NCBI RefSeq assembly: GCF_007750395.1
Contig: NZ_CP036281.1
Coordinates: forward strand, 1,945,001 to 2,009,000
Length of the DNA: 64,000 bases
Direction of reading: 5' to 3'
Origin: Polystyrenella longa
Lineage (GTDB): Bacteria > Planctomycetota > Planctomycetia > Planctomycetales > Planctomycetaceae
Shown here: positions 34,655-44,912 of the stretch, one piece after another
Numbering within the stretch: position 1 is the first letter of the stretch
Layout: each line of letters begins with the position of its first letter
Translations under genes and position numbers: made by a program
Notes under the pieces: model-generated
Seen by the model: only the letters and a program-made list of their open reading frames with translations
What the model was told of the DNA's origin: nothing
The model's database searches: none

Positions 34655-35154
34655 AAGTAGACTCTCGACGTCACTAATTTGCCTGTCCAGCAACTCGTCA
34701 AATATAGCGGCCATCTCTTTGCCGAACAGTCTGTTGTCGGAGCGGATGGCGGATAGCGAACTCCCCATTTTCGATAGTTCTCACTCTGGCCAAATTAAAT
34801 GTTGGACTGAGAAGTCATTCTTGAGGTGCAAACTGCTTTCGAACTCGATCCTCGGACGTCCGCCCATCTCACAAAGAGAATCTCCGAAGCCAACGATAAA
34901 CGTTGTAGGTATACGCTGGGACACTTCGTCTCAAATAAACTAAACCTGACACATTGACAATGCCGATTCATTATAATAACATTCGCCTATGCGGATGTAG
35001 TTTTGGGAGCCAATACGGTTTATGTTGTTTGAGACTGATCTGATTTAAAACGATGGCGGATGCTCAATCTGGGTCCGTTTGTGAAACAGGGTGAACTTGT
35101 TTTTTTGACCAACATATTCGCCTAAGCACATATTATAGATAAAGAGGAGAGAAA
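34655..35154. other. Intergenic region before the ACR3 gene
   Basis: About 500 bp without a recognised gene; in particular no ArsR-type regulator is seen. A ribosome site gaggaga is at 35143-35149. Confidence 0.5.
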
Positions 35155-36417
35155 ATGTCGACGGAAACATGCCCTTCCCAGAAACTGAAAGAGGGAGGGA
35201 TGGGATTCTTTGAACGGTATCTCACTTTGTGGGTAGGGCTATGTATTGTCGCTGGGATCGCTCTCGGCAAACTGGCCCCTGATATCGCCAAGTCGCTCGA
35301 TGGAATGGCGATCTATGTGAACAACGCTCCGGTCATCTCCATTCCAATCGCATTGTGTCTCTTTTTCATGATGTATCCGATCATGGTCAAGATCGACTTC
35401 GGTGAGATCGTTCGGGCGGGAAAAGCTATTAAACCAATGGGGCTCACGCTTTTCCTGAACTGGGCCATTAAACCATTCACGATGTACGCCATTTCCGTTT
35501 TTTTTCTCGGGACTCTCTTCCTCGGTTTTATTGGTCAAGACGCTGTTGATTACGTGAAACCTCCATTGGGAATGGATCTGCCGGTGGATGCTGTATATGG
35601 ATCGGGGAAGGTTGTGCTTGTGGACGGCGTTAAAATGTTGGAAGTCCCTTTGTGGCGCAGCTATTTGGCTGGTTGTATTTTATTGGGGATCGCTCCTTGT
35701 ACTGCCATGGTTCTAGTGTGGGGCTACCTTGCAAAGGGGAATGATGGCCACACGATTGTGATGGTCGCCGTTAACTCACTCACCATGCTTTTATTATATG
35801 GAGTGCTGGGAGGATTTCTGTTGGGAGTGGGGGAGTTGCCCGTTCCCTGGCAAGCCCTCTTGTTATCTATCTCCGTGTATGTCGCGCTCCCACTGGTTGC
35901 AGGATATTTTTCCCGAAAGTGGTTAATTGCCACCAAAGGGGAGGCTTGGTTTAAGGAGCGGTTCCTGCACTTTCTGACCCCAATCACCATCGTTGCTTTG
36001 CTGGCAACGTTGATTCTGCTGTTCTCCTTTAAAGGAGAGATCATTCTTTCGAATCCCGCAACAATTCTGTGGATCGCGATCCCATTGTTTCTGCAAACAA
36101 TTTTAATTTTTGCACTGGGCTACATTTTTTCAAAGCTCATGGGGCTTACTTATGAGAATGCGGCTCCTACAGCTATGATTGGGGCTTCCAACCATTTCGA
36201 GGTGGCGATTGCCACAGCAGTCATGTTGTTCGGGCTCTCGTCCGGGGCGGCATTGGCAACGGTGGTCGGTGTACTCATCGAAGTGCCTGTCATGTTGATG
36301 CTCGTGAAGTTCTGTCTCAAAACACAGGGCTGGTTCGCACATGAATCAGAGACTCCTTCAATAAATAATATGACTGCTGCAGAAGCGGATATTGAAGTTC
36401 AAGGGAGTACAAAATGA
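35155..36417 (+). CDS. acr3: ACR3-family arsenite efflux permease
   Basis: 420 aa with about ten membrane helices. Family blocks: [60 protein letters not shown], the conserved Cys helix [36 protein letters not shown] and [18 protein letters not shown]. Exports arsenite from the cytoplasm using the proton gradient. It overlaps the next small gene by four bases (ATGA), implying translational coupling. No arsC or arsR is next to it, which is unusual. Confidence 0.95.
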   Translation: MSTETCPSQKLKEGGMGFFERYLTLWVGLCIVAGIALGKLAPDIAKSLDGMAIYVNNAPVISIPIALCLFFMMYPIMVKIDFGEIVRAGKAIKPMGLTLFLNWAIKPFTMYAISVFFLGTLFLGFIGQDAVDYVKPPLGMDLPVDAVYGSGKVVLVDGVKMLEVPLWRSYLAGCILLGIAPCTAMVLVWGYLAKGNDGHTIVMVAVNSLTMLLLYGVLGGFLLGVGELPVPWQALLLSISVYVALPLVAGYFSRKWLIATKGEAWFKERFLHFLTPITIVALLATLILLFSFKGEIILSNPATILWIAIPLFLQTILIFALGYIFSKLMGLTYENAAPTAMIGASNHFEVAIATAVMLFGLSSGAALATVVGVLIEVPVMLMLVKFCLKTQGWFAHESETPSINNMTAAEADIEVQGSTK

Positions 36418-36662
36418 AACAACATCATGAATGCTACGGAAAAATGTTTCCTGATATATTGAATCTGCCCGCGGACCAACCCAAGTCGGGAAAAGTCTTC
36501 ACTGTATTAAATGATCAAAGTGGGGGCATGTTGCAGTCGAAGAAGTCGATTACTCCCAATCAGGAACAGTGGGACAATTGCATGAGCTGTCCAGAGTTTG
36601 ACCATTGTTACAAGTTTAGCATAGCCAAAGTCTCGTTGGCCACTGCTCTAAGTTCGGTGTAG
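36414..36662 (+). CDS. Small Cys-containing protein coupled to ACR3
   Basis: 82 aa, ATG overlapping the acr3 stop (ATGA). No signal peptide. It has one early Cys ([13 protein letters not shown]) and a C-terminal cluster [11 protein letters not shown] followed by a helix ([15 protein letters not shown]). Spaced Cys residues suggest metal or metalloid binding; together with the coupling to acr3 I infer a role in arsenite handling, for instance as a soluble chaperone. The family is not one I can name. Confidence 0.7.
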   Translation: MKQHHECYGKMFPDILNLPADQPKSGKVFTVLNDQSGGMLQSKKSITPNQEQWDNCMSCPEFDHCYKFSIAKVSLATALSSV

Positions 36663-36704
36663 CAGATCAACTGAATTGACGACAAGTTTTCAAACTAACA
36701 GTAA

Positions 36705-36763
36705 CTCGCCATCTTTCTCCTTACTGGGATCTCGGTTCGGTGTCAGGTGGCGAGGCTTTTTTC
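36705..36763 (+). terminator. Possible terminator of the acr3 unit
   Basis: Short stem ctcgcca / tggcgag with a 36-nt loop, followed by gcttttttct. The long loop makes this only a moderate candidate. Confidence 0.4.
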
Positions 36764-36849
36764 TGAACATATCTCGGGATTGATTTCATTTGTGCATCTT
36801 GCTTCGACGCTAACTCAAAAGAGATAATTTTACTTATCCATCGATTCCA

Positions 36850-39800
36850 TCATCGATAAAAGACTTGCACATAATCGCTACTATCCAACGGTAATGAAAA
36901 ATGAACCTTCCCTTCGGGGGTGGTATGGTAGTTGAGTTCTCCCTGGTGAATTGATTCGATTCGGGTGATCGGCTGGGCGGGTTGCAGAGTGAAATCGACC
37001 TGCTTGAGTGGGGCCAGAGTGTAGTTGGCGAGGGGGATGACGGCGCCCGAATCTCCTTCTAACAATACGGCGTCGACCAGCGGTACATTGCAGGTCAGGG
37101 GAGGAGTGATGCTCGCGGTGCGAACCGGTTGCAGAATCAGTTCTCGAACGTCGGCCGAGTATTCCCAGGGGTTGTCCGAGCGTTCCAGTCGGGAGTCCCC
37201 GGTCGTTGTCGCTTCGCCTTCCTTTAAGTCCAACACGGGTGTGGGAACGTCCGTGCGGTTGGTGGCGAGTTCTTCCGCGGTCACCTGCGCCGCTTGAAGG
37301 TCTCGCCGCGCGACGAGGGCCTGCTTGATATAGTCCAGCGAGGGCAGGAAACCGGCGGAGTAGATCGATCCCTGGCCCGCATCGGTTCGCACAATCGCTG
37401 CCGATCCATCCTTGAATGTCGCTAAGACTTCGCTACCGGAACGGGCGGACTGTCGTTGTTGAACGGAAAGCACATCAAGTTCCTGCTCACCGGCAGTCAC
37501 GACATCCTGAGCTTGAAGTATGTGGAGATAACTTCCCGAATTCAAAAATGGCTGCAGAACTTGTAATGGTTCCCGGTCGGCAGGCAATAGTTCGTCTAAT
37601 GTAGCCAGCGGTCGATTGAATTCATCGTGGCTTGCAGCTCCTGCGGAAAGATATAAAACGCCCCCCTCCATGATCCAGTCGCGTAGTTTTTCAGCTGCGG
37701 CGGAAGTCAGGTTGGGACCGGACAGGTAGCAGACTTTGTAATCTTGCAGCAAACCTTTTTCAACCTGTTGTTCGCTCACGAAGTCGACCGGAATTTGTGC
37801 ATGTGCGAGAGCCATCCAGGTGTGCATGCGATTAAAACCAAAGGCGTAGTTCTGCCCCAATGTCCAAGCGTCGGTCGATGAGGAATAGAGCACAGCGACT
37901 TCCGCCGGTTTTGCTGTCGAGGAGAGTAGCAGATCTTCGGCACCACCAATCTCGCGCACAACTTCCGCGTTAGCAATCCATTTTTCCGGTTTGGAATACC
38001 ATGTGTGACTTTTCCAGGTGGGGCCTCCTTCATGGCTCCCCCAACTGACGCCGTAGGAGAAGTTCTTCCAGAGCCGTATGCCTCGCGCCGTTTCGCTTGC
38101 CCCTTTGAGTTTAATGTCCCAGGGTTTGCGCCCCGCGTGCGCCACCAGATAGTGGCCGAGTGTTTGTCCCCGCTCCCTCGCAGCCGCTCGCATCAAGTCG
38201 ACGTTATAGGCACCGCATTGATAGCTGGAAGCCCCGTTGGCCCAGTCTTCACTCCAGAGTGCATTCTGGTCATCGGAATCGAGCAGTTCGAAGTAATCGA
38301 CTCCCTGCCCGTAAAAGTTCGCGTGATAGGTTGCCCCGTCGCTGAAGTTCACGAGGGTTGGCAGAGTACGACCGTAAGCTTCTTCCAGGATTCCTCGCTG
38401 AATCGCCATGAAGTCGCCCAAGGCTCGGGTACGGAATCGCTGGGTGAAGTAATGGAGTGCCGGGGATTGATCTCGTTCGCTTTCTGGCACAGGGCGAACG
38501 GCGTCCCAGTCGGCAACGAGCAAATCTTCTGGAGTCTTGCCCAGCTTCTTGATCCAGTTTCGGAACGCTTCATGATACGCTTCATCGGCAGCGGCGAAGC
38601 TGGCTGGCTGTCCGGTCGGTTCATCCATCAACATACAGTAAGCGATGTCGTCGATCGATTTACCACTTTGCACGAACTTGTCTACTTTCGTGGCCGCTGA
38701 CTCTTTCATCTTTTCGATGTCGGGCCGACAGAAGGAGCGATCATGCATATACCAAAGGCCACCGATGTAGGATTTATCGCGATTGGAAAATCCGAAGTAA
38801 TCCAGCGTCTTCCATTCGCGGTCACTCACCGCTTTATCAACCTCGGTATCATATCCACCGACGGTTGCGCTGACGAAGAAGGGGATCGATTCCGGTTTCT
38901 TTCCAAACGTGGGCCAATCCATCGCATCGGCCACCTTGCCTGTGGCTTCGGCGAACTCAGCATCCCGCATTAAACGGCTTCGATGTTCTTCTGTTGTGAG
39001 ATCGGGCGGAGTCACGACGACCAAACCATTCGGTTGGCAGTCGAACTGCATTGTACGGACAATCGAATCTTCATTGGGTGCGCTCGCGAATTCGAGCTTG
39101 GCCGCCAACTGAGGGGCATGCTCTGCATAATGGTGTCGGGCAGTGATGTTCAGGATCGCACCACTATCCTGGTACAGCATCGGAGTGATGTTACACCAGG
39201 GAGTCTGTTCCCCACCGACAAGTCGTTCATCAAGAGCGGGTCTTAACCCCGGTTTCGTCCCTGCCTTAGACAAATTGAAATGCTGGTACCACGGAGCATG
39301 ATAGTGGTCCGCGAAGATATGAATATAAACGGGATTGTCGTAGACGTCGTCCAAAGTGACGCGTAGAAAAGTTTGCGGACCATAGAGAAGGTGGTTAGGA
39401 GTAAGCTCCTTGTCTGTAGTGAGCAAGACGCAATCGACATGGCGAACATAGGGCGAGCAATTCTCCTGATCTGTTTTACTCAGTTCGAGCTCGACTGTTC
39501 CTGCGGGTAATGTCAAATCGAAGTAATCCCAAACGTAATCCCAGTTGAATGCGTTCGGGAGAGGCTCTTTGTCGAAATGATTTGAACCGACTGTTTGGTT
39601 ATTCTGAGCAACCGCGAGTTGGAACGGGCCTCGTCGCGTTTTGTGATGCAGAAAACGGACCCAGATGCGGAAGTCTCCCGCTTCAGAGATGGTCACCGAA
39701 GTTTGGGCGACGCCACTCGGATCACCGACGGCTCCGTGCAGTGTGTTTAGCATGGAGGCTGAGCGTGTTTGTCGGTTCTCCTGAACCTTCCAACCGTCTG

Positions 39801-39897
39801 TTGATGTGGTAAAGCTTTCTGCTTCAACGAAGATTGGCTCCGCTGCAAGAGCGATTCCGGGAAGGAGAAGAACAATGATAGCAACGAGTCGATTCAC
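36850..39897 (-). CDS. Secreted beta-galactosidase-like glycoside hydrolase
   Basis: 1015 aa with a signal peptide (LVAIIVLLLPGIALAAEP). The first ~150 residues resemble a carbohydrate-binding jelly roll (VEAESFTTSTDGWKVQENRQ). The centre is a barrel-like enzyme region (WYMHDRSFCRPDIEKMKESA, YCMLMDEPTGQPASF, LWSEDWANGASSYQCGAYNV), followed by a trimerisation-type Rossmann part (VAVLYSSSTDAWTLGQNYAF, YLSGPNLTSAAAEKLRDWIM) as in GH42-type enzymes. Probably a periplasmic or exported enzyme acting on a polysaccharide. Substrate and exact GH family are not determined. Confidence 0.7.
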   Translation of the reverse strand: MNRLVAIIVLLLPGIALAAEPIFVEAESFTTSTDGWKVQENRQTRSASMLNTLHGAVGDPSGVAQTSVTISEAGDFRIWVRFLHHKTRRGPFQLAVAQNNQTVGSNHFDKEPLPNAFNWDYVWDYFDLTLPAGTVELELSKTDQENCSPYVRHVDCVLLTTDKELTPNHLLYGPQTFLRVTLDDVYDNPVYIHIFADHYHAPWYQHFNLSKAGTKPGLRPALDERLVGGEQTPWCNITPMLYQDSGAILNITARHHYAEHAPQLAAKLEFASAPNEDSIVRTMQFDCQPNGLVVVTPPDLTTEEHRSRLMRDAEFAEATGKVADAMDWPTFGKKPESIPFFVSATVGGYDTEVDKAVSDREWKTLDYFGFSNRDKSYIGGLWYMHDRSFCRPDIEKMKESAATKVDKFVQSGKSIDDIAYCMLMDEPTGQPASFAAADEAYHEAFRNWIKKLGKTPEDLLVADWDAVRPVPESERDQSPALHYFTQRFRTRALGDFMAIQRGILEEAYGRTLPTLVNFSDGATYHANFYGQGVDYFELLDSDDQNALWSEDWANGASSYQCGAYNVDLMRAAARERGQTLGHYLVAHAGRKPWDIKLKGASETARGIRLWKNFSYGVSWGSHEGGPTWKSHTWYSKPEKWIANAEVVREIGGAEDLLLSSTAKPAEVAVLYSSSTDAWTLGQNYAFGFNRMHTWMALAHAQIPVDFVSEQQVEKGLLQDYKVCYLSGPNLTSAAAEKLRDWIMEGGVLYLSAGAASHDEFNRPLATLDELLPADREPLQVLQPFLNSGSYLHILQAQDVVTAGEQELDVLSVQQRQSARSGSEVLATFKDGSAAIVRTDAGQGSIYSAGFLPSLDYIKQALVARRDLQAAQVTAEELATNRTDVPTPVLDLKEGEATTTGDSRLERSDNPWEYSADVRELILQPVRTASITPPLTCNVPLVDAVLLEGDSGAVIPLANYTLAPLKQVDFTLQPAQPITRIESIHQGELNYHTTPEGKVHFSLPLDSSDYVQVFYR

Positions 39898-40221
39898 GGG
39901 GTGGAACTCCTGAACAAGGATCGCGCGGAGAAGTCGTTTTAGAGATGATTTCTGATGAAGGCTTTCTGAGAGATCGCCTCCACTCGATTTTACGTCGATA
40001 TCGCAGCATGAACAACGGTGAGCTGGAAATGGATGTTTCGGAGTAAAGGTTCGTCATGAACCGAAGATGAATGACATGTGTATTTGAAATGGCGATGAGG
40101 TACCTTCACGAATGAAGGGTCGTTCTATAGAATGACCGTCCGCGATCAACTCCCTCTTGTCTAAAAGCGTCAAATCGTCCGCTTATTACATTCATCATTC
40201 ATCCGGGGGAATCCCTAAATC
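39898..40221. other. Divergent promoter region
   Basis: 324 bp between the starts of the hydrolase (minus) and the CHAD gene (plus). No gene seen; must hold both promoters. A cggggga precedes the CHAD ATG. Confidence 0.5.
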
Positions 40222-41130
40222 ATGAGTTTTAATTTCACCAAAACGGAATCACTCTCCGCGGGCATTAAACGCATTGCGGGGGAGCAGGTGGATGCCGCCA
40301 TTCAGGATTTGGAAAAGAGCGATGCCGATCGGCAGGAGCAGATTCACGAATTTCGGAAGCGGTGCAAAAAGCTGCGAGGTTTAATCAGACTCGTCCGTTC
40401 TGCTTATGAGGAAACTTACGAGGACGAAAACGACTGGTATCGGGATCGATCCCGAGAGCTATCGCGCGCACGTGATACGGAAGCGATGATCGAGGCGGTG
40501 GAAGCGTTACGTACCAGTCTGGCAGACGAAAGTTCGGAGCAGCAGGAAATTCTCGCGACCACATTGGAGGTACTACGGGAAAGCAACGAGCAGATCACCA
40601 CCGAGTGGACTGAAATGGAAGATCGGCTGGAGAAACTCGTTCCGGAGTTAAAAAGAGCACGTAAGCGTATTTCTGATTGGAAACTTGATTCCGTTTCCTG
40701 GAAGTCGATTCGCAAGGGGATCAAGAAAACGTACTCGCGGGGAAACAAAGTTCTCAAAAAATCAGTCGCCGATCCGACAACAGAGCGATTGCATGAGTTA
40801 CGGAAGCGAACCAAATACCATTGGTTTCATTTACGGCTGTTGGAAAATACATTTCCGAAAGTTTTAGAAGCGCGTGCCGATCAGGTCAAGCAACTGAGTG
40901 ATTATCTGGGCGACGATCACGATTTGTCAGTATTAACGCGATTCATTCTGGAAGATGCAAATCGTTTTGGCGACGTCGCTGAACAAGAACGGTTGTTAGA
41001 ACTCATTCAACTACGTCGTCAAAACTTGCAAGCCTCAGGGTTACAGTTGGCCCGCCTGCTTTATACCGAGTCACCGGGCGATCTCACGGATCGCATTACC
41101 GATTACTGGAAAGTCTGGAGAAAGAACTAA
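40222..41130 (+). CDS. CHAD-domain protein
   Basis: 302 aa, all-helical and rich in Lys/Arg/Glu. Two CHAD halves are visible, each with a conserved His-containing motif: QIHEFRKRCKKLRGLIRLVR and later RLHELRKRTKYHWFHLRLLE, followed by LGDDHDLSVLTRFI. CHAD domains bind inorganic polyphosphate; the protein is cytoplasmic and may associate with polyphosphate granules. No polyphosphate kinase gene is nearby. Converges with the acidic lipoprotein gene. Confidence 0.9.
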   Translation: MSFNFTKTESLSAGIKRIAGEQVDAAIQDLEKSDADRQEQIHEFRKRCKKLRGLIRLVRSAYEETYEDENDWYRDRSRELSRARDTEAMIEAVEALRTSLADESSEQQEILATTLEVLRESNEQITTEWTEMEDRLEKLVPELKRARKRISDWKLDSVSWKSIRKGIKKTYSRGNKVLKKSVADPTTERLHELRKRTKYHWFHLRLLENTFPKVLEARADQVKQLSDYLGDDHDLSVLTRFILEDANRFGDVAEQERLLELIQLRRQNLQASGLQLARLLYTESPGDLTDRITDYWKVWRKN

Positions 41131-41143
41131 CGTGTTTTCTGCT

Positions 41144-41527
41144 CTACGGAGTGGTCGCTTCGTCGTTCTGAGTGTTCTCTGGGTTCGGTGCAAGCACCGG
41201 ATCAGTTTCTTCGACTTCGATTTCCACTTCAGTTTCGGGTTCGGTTAACTCTTCGGGTGATGTCGAGTCGCTAATGTTGTCGTCGGCCTCATTGTTTAAT
41301 TCCTGTTCGATGTTCGGTGATGAACTATCTTCGAGTGCTTCATCAGTCTCGTCGACATCGAGCACATCAATATGAGCATCTTCATCATGAACCTCATCGT
41401 GCATTCCGTCTTCCATGATCGGACGATTGGCGCGATGTTCCATTTCAGTATTTGTTTCGGTGCAGCCCGCCAAGAGCAGAGCGGCAGGGGCAATAGATAG
41501 TGCCATCAATAGTTTATGCAATTTCAT
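41144..41527 (-). CDS. Small acidic lipoprotein
   Basis: 127 aa. Signal peptide with lipobox LLAGC, then ~105 residues made up largely of Asp, Glu, Ser, Thr and Pro, without predicted folded core (VDETDEALEDSSSPNIEQEL is typical). Likely an exported lipid-anchored unstructured protein; the acidic tail might bind cations. Function unknown. A GAGACTCC-type purine stretch precedes the start. Confidence 0.75.
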   Translation of the reverse strand: MKLHKLLMALSIAPAALLLAGCTETNTEMEHRANRPIMEDGMHDEVHDEDAHIDVLDVDETDEALEDSSSPNIEQELNNEADDNISDSTSPEELTEPETEVEIEVEETDPVLAPNPENTQNDEATTP

Positions 41528-41927
41528 TTCAGAGACTCCTTGGTTGTTTTGGATTGTGATTTTGCTGGTAGCGCCCTGAAAAACTGTCAGGTCTAGTTAC
41601 CACTCAGGGTTATCTCTGTGCAGATCCTGTTCCGCTCCCTTTCGGTTCGGAAATAGGGAGCATTTCGTTTGGTGGGACAGGACAACAACTGCACGAAATA
41701 CTCTACAGGAACAGGGTGAAGCGCCCCCTGTAATAAGCAAATCAGTGATTATTCATTTTAAAACAACAGCGATGTAAAACATCTGCCTGACATGTCAGCG
41801 ACCGCAGGATTTGGCCGCTGAACGACCACTCCTCCGGATAGAAATAAACGAAGTTGCTTAATCTCTCTATTTTGACAGCCGACTTCTGTGGCTTGCCAAT
41901 GCCAACAGAGATTCTGGAAGTCACCAG
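41528..41927. other. Intergenic region
   Basis: 400 bp between the lipoprotein start and the SRPBCC stop. Only short, low-quality frames; nothing recognised. Confidence 0.5.
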
Positions 41928-42857
41928 TTATTTGAGTGGCATATAAACGTCAGTAACCAGATCTTTCTCATCGGTTTCCGATGGCGAGTTGCGATAGATC
42001 TCAAACGGACTCGTCTTACTCGCTTTCAACTTCTTATTACGAAGGTGTGTCTGCCCAGTAGACCAAGCGTTGCCGAGATGCTCGTAAGAACCGATATGTT
42101 CAATGTAATATGCGGGCGTAGCAAGGGTACTCCACTCGTCGAGATCATCTGGGGCGGTTTCGGAGTCAGGAATGGTGTACCCAATAGTGAATTCGGTTTC
42201 CTGCTTCTTCATGTTGAAGCGATGATAAACGGTCATCATGAGGCCGTGATCACGAATTCCCGCTGTTTCCAGTTTGTGGTGTAACTCAACAATGGCATCT
42301 TCCATCACCGACATCATCTTGTCGAAGGTGCAGGTGCGGCGTACACCGACCATTCGGATCGACTCGACGATATCTTTTCCGTGGACAATCACGCGGCTGT
42401 TGATGTGTCCGGTTTCTATCCATTCTTTGAGCATCTTGAGGCCGCGGTCATAGTCAGACCCGATCCAGCCATTCATCATGCCGACCATCCAGAACAGGAA
42501 CCAGGGCAGGGAACCATCCATATTCCAGTGAATTCGCGAACCGCTTCCAACAGATTCAATATTGAAGGAGACCTTCGACACACTCTTCATTGGACGCAGG
42601 AAACGAATTTCCGACTCAATATAATTCGGTCCATCAAGCTTTTGCCATTGAAGTTCTCCCGCCCCTGTGACATCACCATCCCACGCATAGGTAGAACCAA
42701 CGGAATTGCTTTCCGAAGAGATAGTCACTTTGGCTTCTGGTTCTGCGATCAGCCAGGGAGACCATTTTGGCCAAGTGTTGAAGTCCGAGACAACGCCGAA
42801 CACCTTTTCAGGGGAGGCATCGATTTCAATTGAGCGAGTGACATGGAACTTCGGCAT
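41928..42857 (-). CDS. SRPBCC (polyketide cyclase-like) plus GyrI-like domain protein
   Basis: 309 aa from the ATG at 42857 (AAGGA 8 bp upstream; starts at 42863 and 42899 are less well placed). Residues ~1-145 are a START/SRPBCC helix-grip domain (FHVTRSIEIDASPEKVFGVV, FNTWPKWSPWL, GSRIHWNMDG). The rest resembles the AraC effector-binding/GyrI fold (SIRMVGVRRTC, YYIEHIGSYEHLGNAW, FEIYRNSP, LVTDVYMPLK). Both folds bind small hydrophobic ligands. Likely cytoplasmic; ligand unknown. Confidence 0.85.
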   Translation of the reverse strand: MPKFHVTRSIEIDASPEKVFGVVSDFNTWPKWSPWLIAEPEAKVTISSESNSVGSTYAWDGDVTGAGELQWQKLDGPNYIESEIRFLRPMKSVSKVSFNIESVGSGSRIHWNMDGSLPWFLFWMVGMMNGWIGSDYDRGLKMLKEWIETGHINSRVIVHGKDIVESIRMVGVRRTCTFDKMMSVMEDAIVELHHKLETAGIRDHGLMMTVYHRFNMKKQETEFTIGYTIPDSETAPDDLDEWSTLATPAYYIEHIGSYEHLGNAWSTGQTHLRNKKLKASKTSPFEIYRNSPSETDEKDLVTDVYMPLK

Positions 42858-43085
42858 GATCATATCCTTAAAGCGAGAAGCACGGGCTTTCATTCTCACG
42901 AACTCTCAGCCGCAAATCAAGTTTCGGCTATCTTGACAATGGCGCATAAGAAAAACCCATGTCCAGTTCGCGAACGGTTGGAACATGGGTTTTCTTTAAA
43001 ACAAACAATGTGTCGTCGAAGTCTGTCAGTCTCTTTCCCTATTTAGAAAGAAAATTTAGACAAATTAAACAACCGACTGTTGTGA

Positions 43086-44432
43086 TTAAACCAGTTCAAA
43101 CAAGTCTTCTTCGAAGGCCAGAAGTTTGTCTTTATCTTTGTCGTCATCGCCACCACCTTCACCTTTGGTGAGGACACAGAAGTTGTCAAACAAAGTGACG
43201 GCGTTAAACGTCATGAGGCCAACTTGACCACCGTTTAACTTATTTTCCTCGAACTCAGCGGAAACGACTTCTTCGCCATTCACGAACAGAGTGACATCAC
43301 CACCGTCGACGACGAGATCCAGATACTGGACCACGTTTCGAGGAATTGTTTTTCCTTCATCGTCGAGATCAATCTGGGCAAGTCGCTCGCTGAAGTCACC
43401 TTGGTAATGGCCGATGACCCATTGGTTCTGTCCGACAAAAGCGCCTGCATATTTAAAATCGGTGTCGCTGACATAGTCGAAGATAATGAATCCGTCGTGC
43501 CAGGGGGCCGGTCCCAGAATCGAAGTCATGTCGACAGCGATTTGGAATGATTTCGGAAGCTCGTCTCCCAGATCAATAACCGAGGTCGCTAGACCTTTGG
43601 CTTTACTGTTGCTTTTGTAAACCTTATTGCCTTCGATTTCTTCTACAGTCCACAGGGCTGCATTGTTCGGTGTGAAATCATCGGCGATCCCATCCTGGAA
43701 GGTTTCTTTGAAGAGGGGAGCATCGGCTTCAGTAACACAGATATTGTCGAACTGCGTTTGTGCATTAAAGGACATCACGCCGACTTGTCCTTTTTTCAAG
43801 GTGCCTTCGCCGGTGAACTTCGCGTCCAGAACTTCATCGCCATCGACGAACAATGTCGCTGTTTGACCTTGGATAAATACAGTGAGGTTGTAAACGGTAT
43901 TTACATCAATCGTCTTACCTACGTCATCGAGGTCGACCTGAGCGAGACGATTACTGAAGTCTCCCTCATAATGGCCGATCACCCACTGGTTCTGTCCAAC
44001 GAAGGCACCAGCGTATTTGAAATCAGAATCGCTGACATAGTCAAAGATAATGAAGCCATCATGCCAACGTCCGCTTCCAGACACGGCTTTCATATCGGCA
44101 GAGACGGAGAAGGCATTGGGAAGTTCGTCTTCCGTTTCGATGACGGAAGTTGCCAGTTCAAGAGTTCCGGCCCCGCCAGACTGGTAGACTTTATTTCCAC
44201 CCACGTTTTGAACTGACCAGAGATTGGAGTCATTCTCTGTGAAGTCGTCGGCAGTACCATCTTCAAAGTCTTCAGCTGCAATTGCGCCGCCAGCAGTACC
44301 CGACAGCATTTCACGAGATTCCAGTGCTTCCAGTTGCATACCGTGACGTCGTGCGACAGCCCTTCGCGTTTGGGAATCTTGAGCCGCTAGAAGTCGACTA
44401 ACAAAGTTCTTTAAGTGTGAGCGTCTTAACAT
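43086..44432 (-). CDS. Secreted protein with two LamG-like repeats (planctomycete-type)
   Basis: 448 aa from the ATG at 44432 (an ATG at 44489 adds 19 residues). The N-terminus MLRRSHLKNFVSRLL leads to LEALESREMLSG, the motif at the start of many large planctomycete exported proteins. Two repeats of about 185 residues follow, each opening with a FEDGTADDFT / FQDGIADDFT block and sharing the segment WHDGFIIFDYVSD, then FKYAGAFVGQNQWVIGHY. Each should fold as a concanavalin-like jelly roll (DUF1080/LamG type). Probable cell-surface or matrix protein; ligand unknown. Confidence 0.8.
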   Translation of the reverse strand: MLRRSHLKNFVSRLLAAQDSQTRRAVARRHGMQLEALESREMLSGTAGGAIAAEDFEDGTADDFTENDSNLWSVQNVGGNKVYQSGGAGTLELATSVIETEDELPNAFSVSADMKAVSGSGRWHDGFIIFDYVSDSDFKYAGAFVGQNQWVIGHYEGDFSNRLAQVDLDDVGKTIDVNTVYNLTVFIQGQTATLFVDGDEVLDAKFTGEGTLKKGQVGVMSFNAQTQFDNICVTEADAPLFKETFQDGIADDFTPNNAALWTVEEIEGNKVYKSNSKAKGLATSVIDLGDELPKSFQIAVDMTSILGPAPWHDGFIIFDYVSDTDFKYAGAFVGQNQWVIGHYQGDFSERLAQIDLDDEGKTIPRNVVQYLDLVVDGGDVTLFVNGEEVVSAEFEENKLNGGQVGLMTFNAVTLFDNFCVLTKGEGGGDDDKDKDKLLAFEEDLFELV

Positions 44433-44912
44433 GACTGTAGCCTCGAAATTAAAAATAGGGGAAGGAAAAAACGTGTATGTTTTGGGCAAGGTAATAATGA
44501 AGTCAGGCCCGGAATGTCATTTTGTACCGGTTGTATGAAAAATAATGCAACGCTACACAATAAGCGGTTTTCGGTGAGTAGAGAAGTGAAATGGGGTAGA
44601 AATGTATAATGATTGGACAAAAGGGCAGTTTGGTAGGAATAGGGTCCGAATCCAGTCGGACGAATTCTTAGAGATCCTGCCTCTACGTGATTTAACTCCA
44701 TTTCACCTATTGATGCCGCTAACTCAGGAACCGTTTTGAGTATCCGTAATAGTAATCTCGCGGCGTATTGCCTCAGTTCCGGGTGGGGCACTTGCCGTTC
44801 GCGGCCAAAAAAGGGAAAGTAGACTGTCTGGAATCAACTCAAATCGGGGATTCGACATGGAAGTGATCGTCTGATCACATTGCCGCCTCGCAGTATTAAG
44901 GGACAATGACTT
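44433..44912. other. Divergent intergenic region
   Basis: 480 bp between the starts of the LamG-like gene and the dehydrogenase gene. No recognised gene or RNA. Short frames (44426-44996, minus) show no family features. Confidence 0.5.

Noticed and set aside
34592-34768. 58-codon minus-strand frame (begins MGSSLSAIRSDNRLFGKEMA)
   Set aside because: Looks fairly protein-like but overlaps another plausible frame on the opposite strand, has no clear ribosome site and no family I recognise. Kept only as a remark.
34954-34977. TTGACA and TATAAT upstream of acr3
   Set aside because: The boxes are only 12 bp apart, too close for a sigma-70 promoter. A 17-bp spacing would give TAACAT, which is weak. 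Not listed as a promoter.
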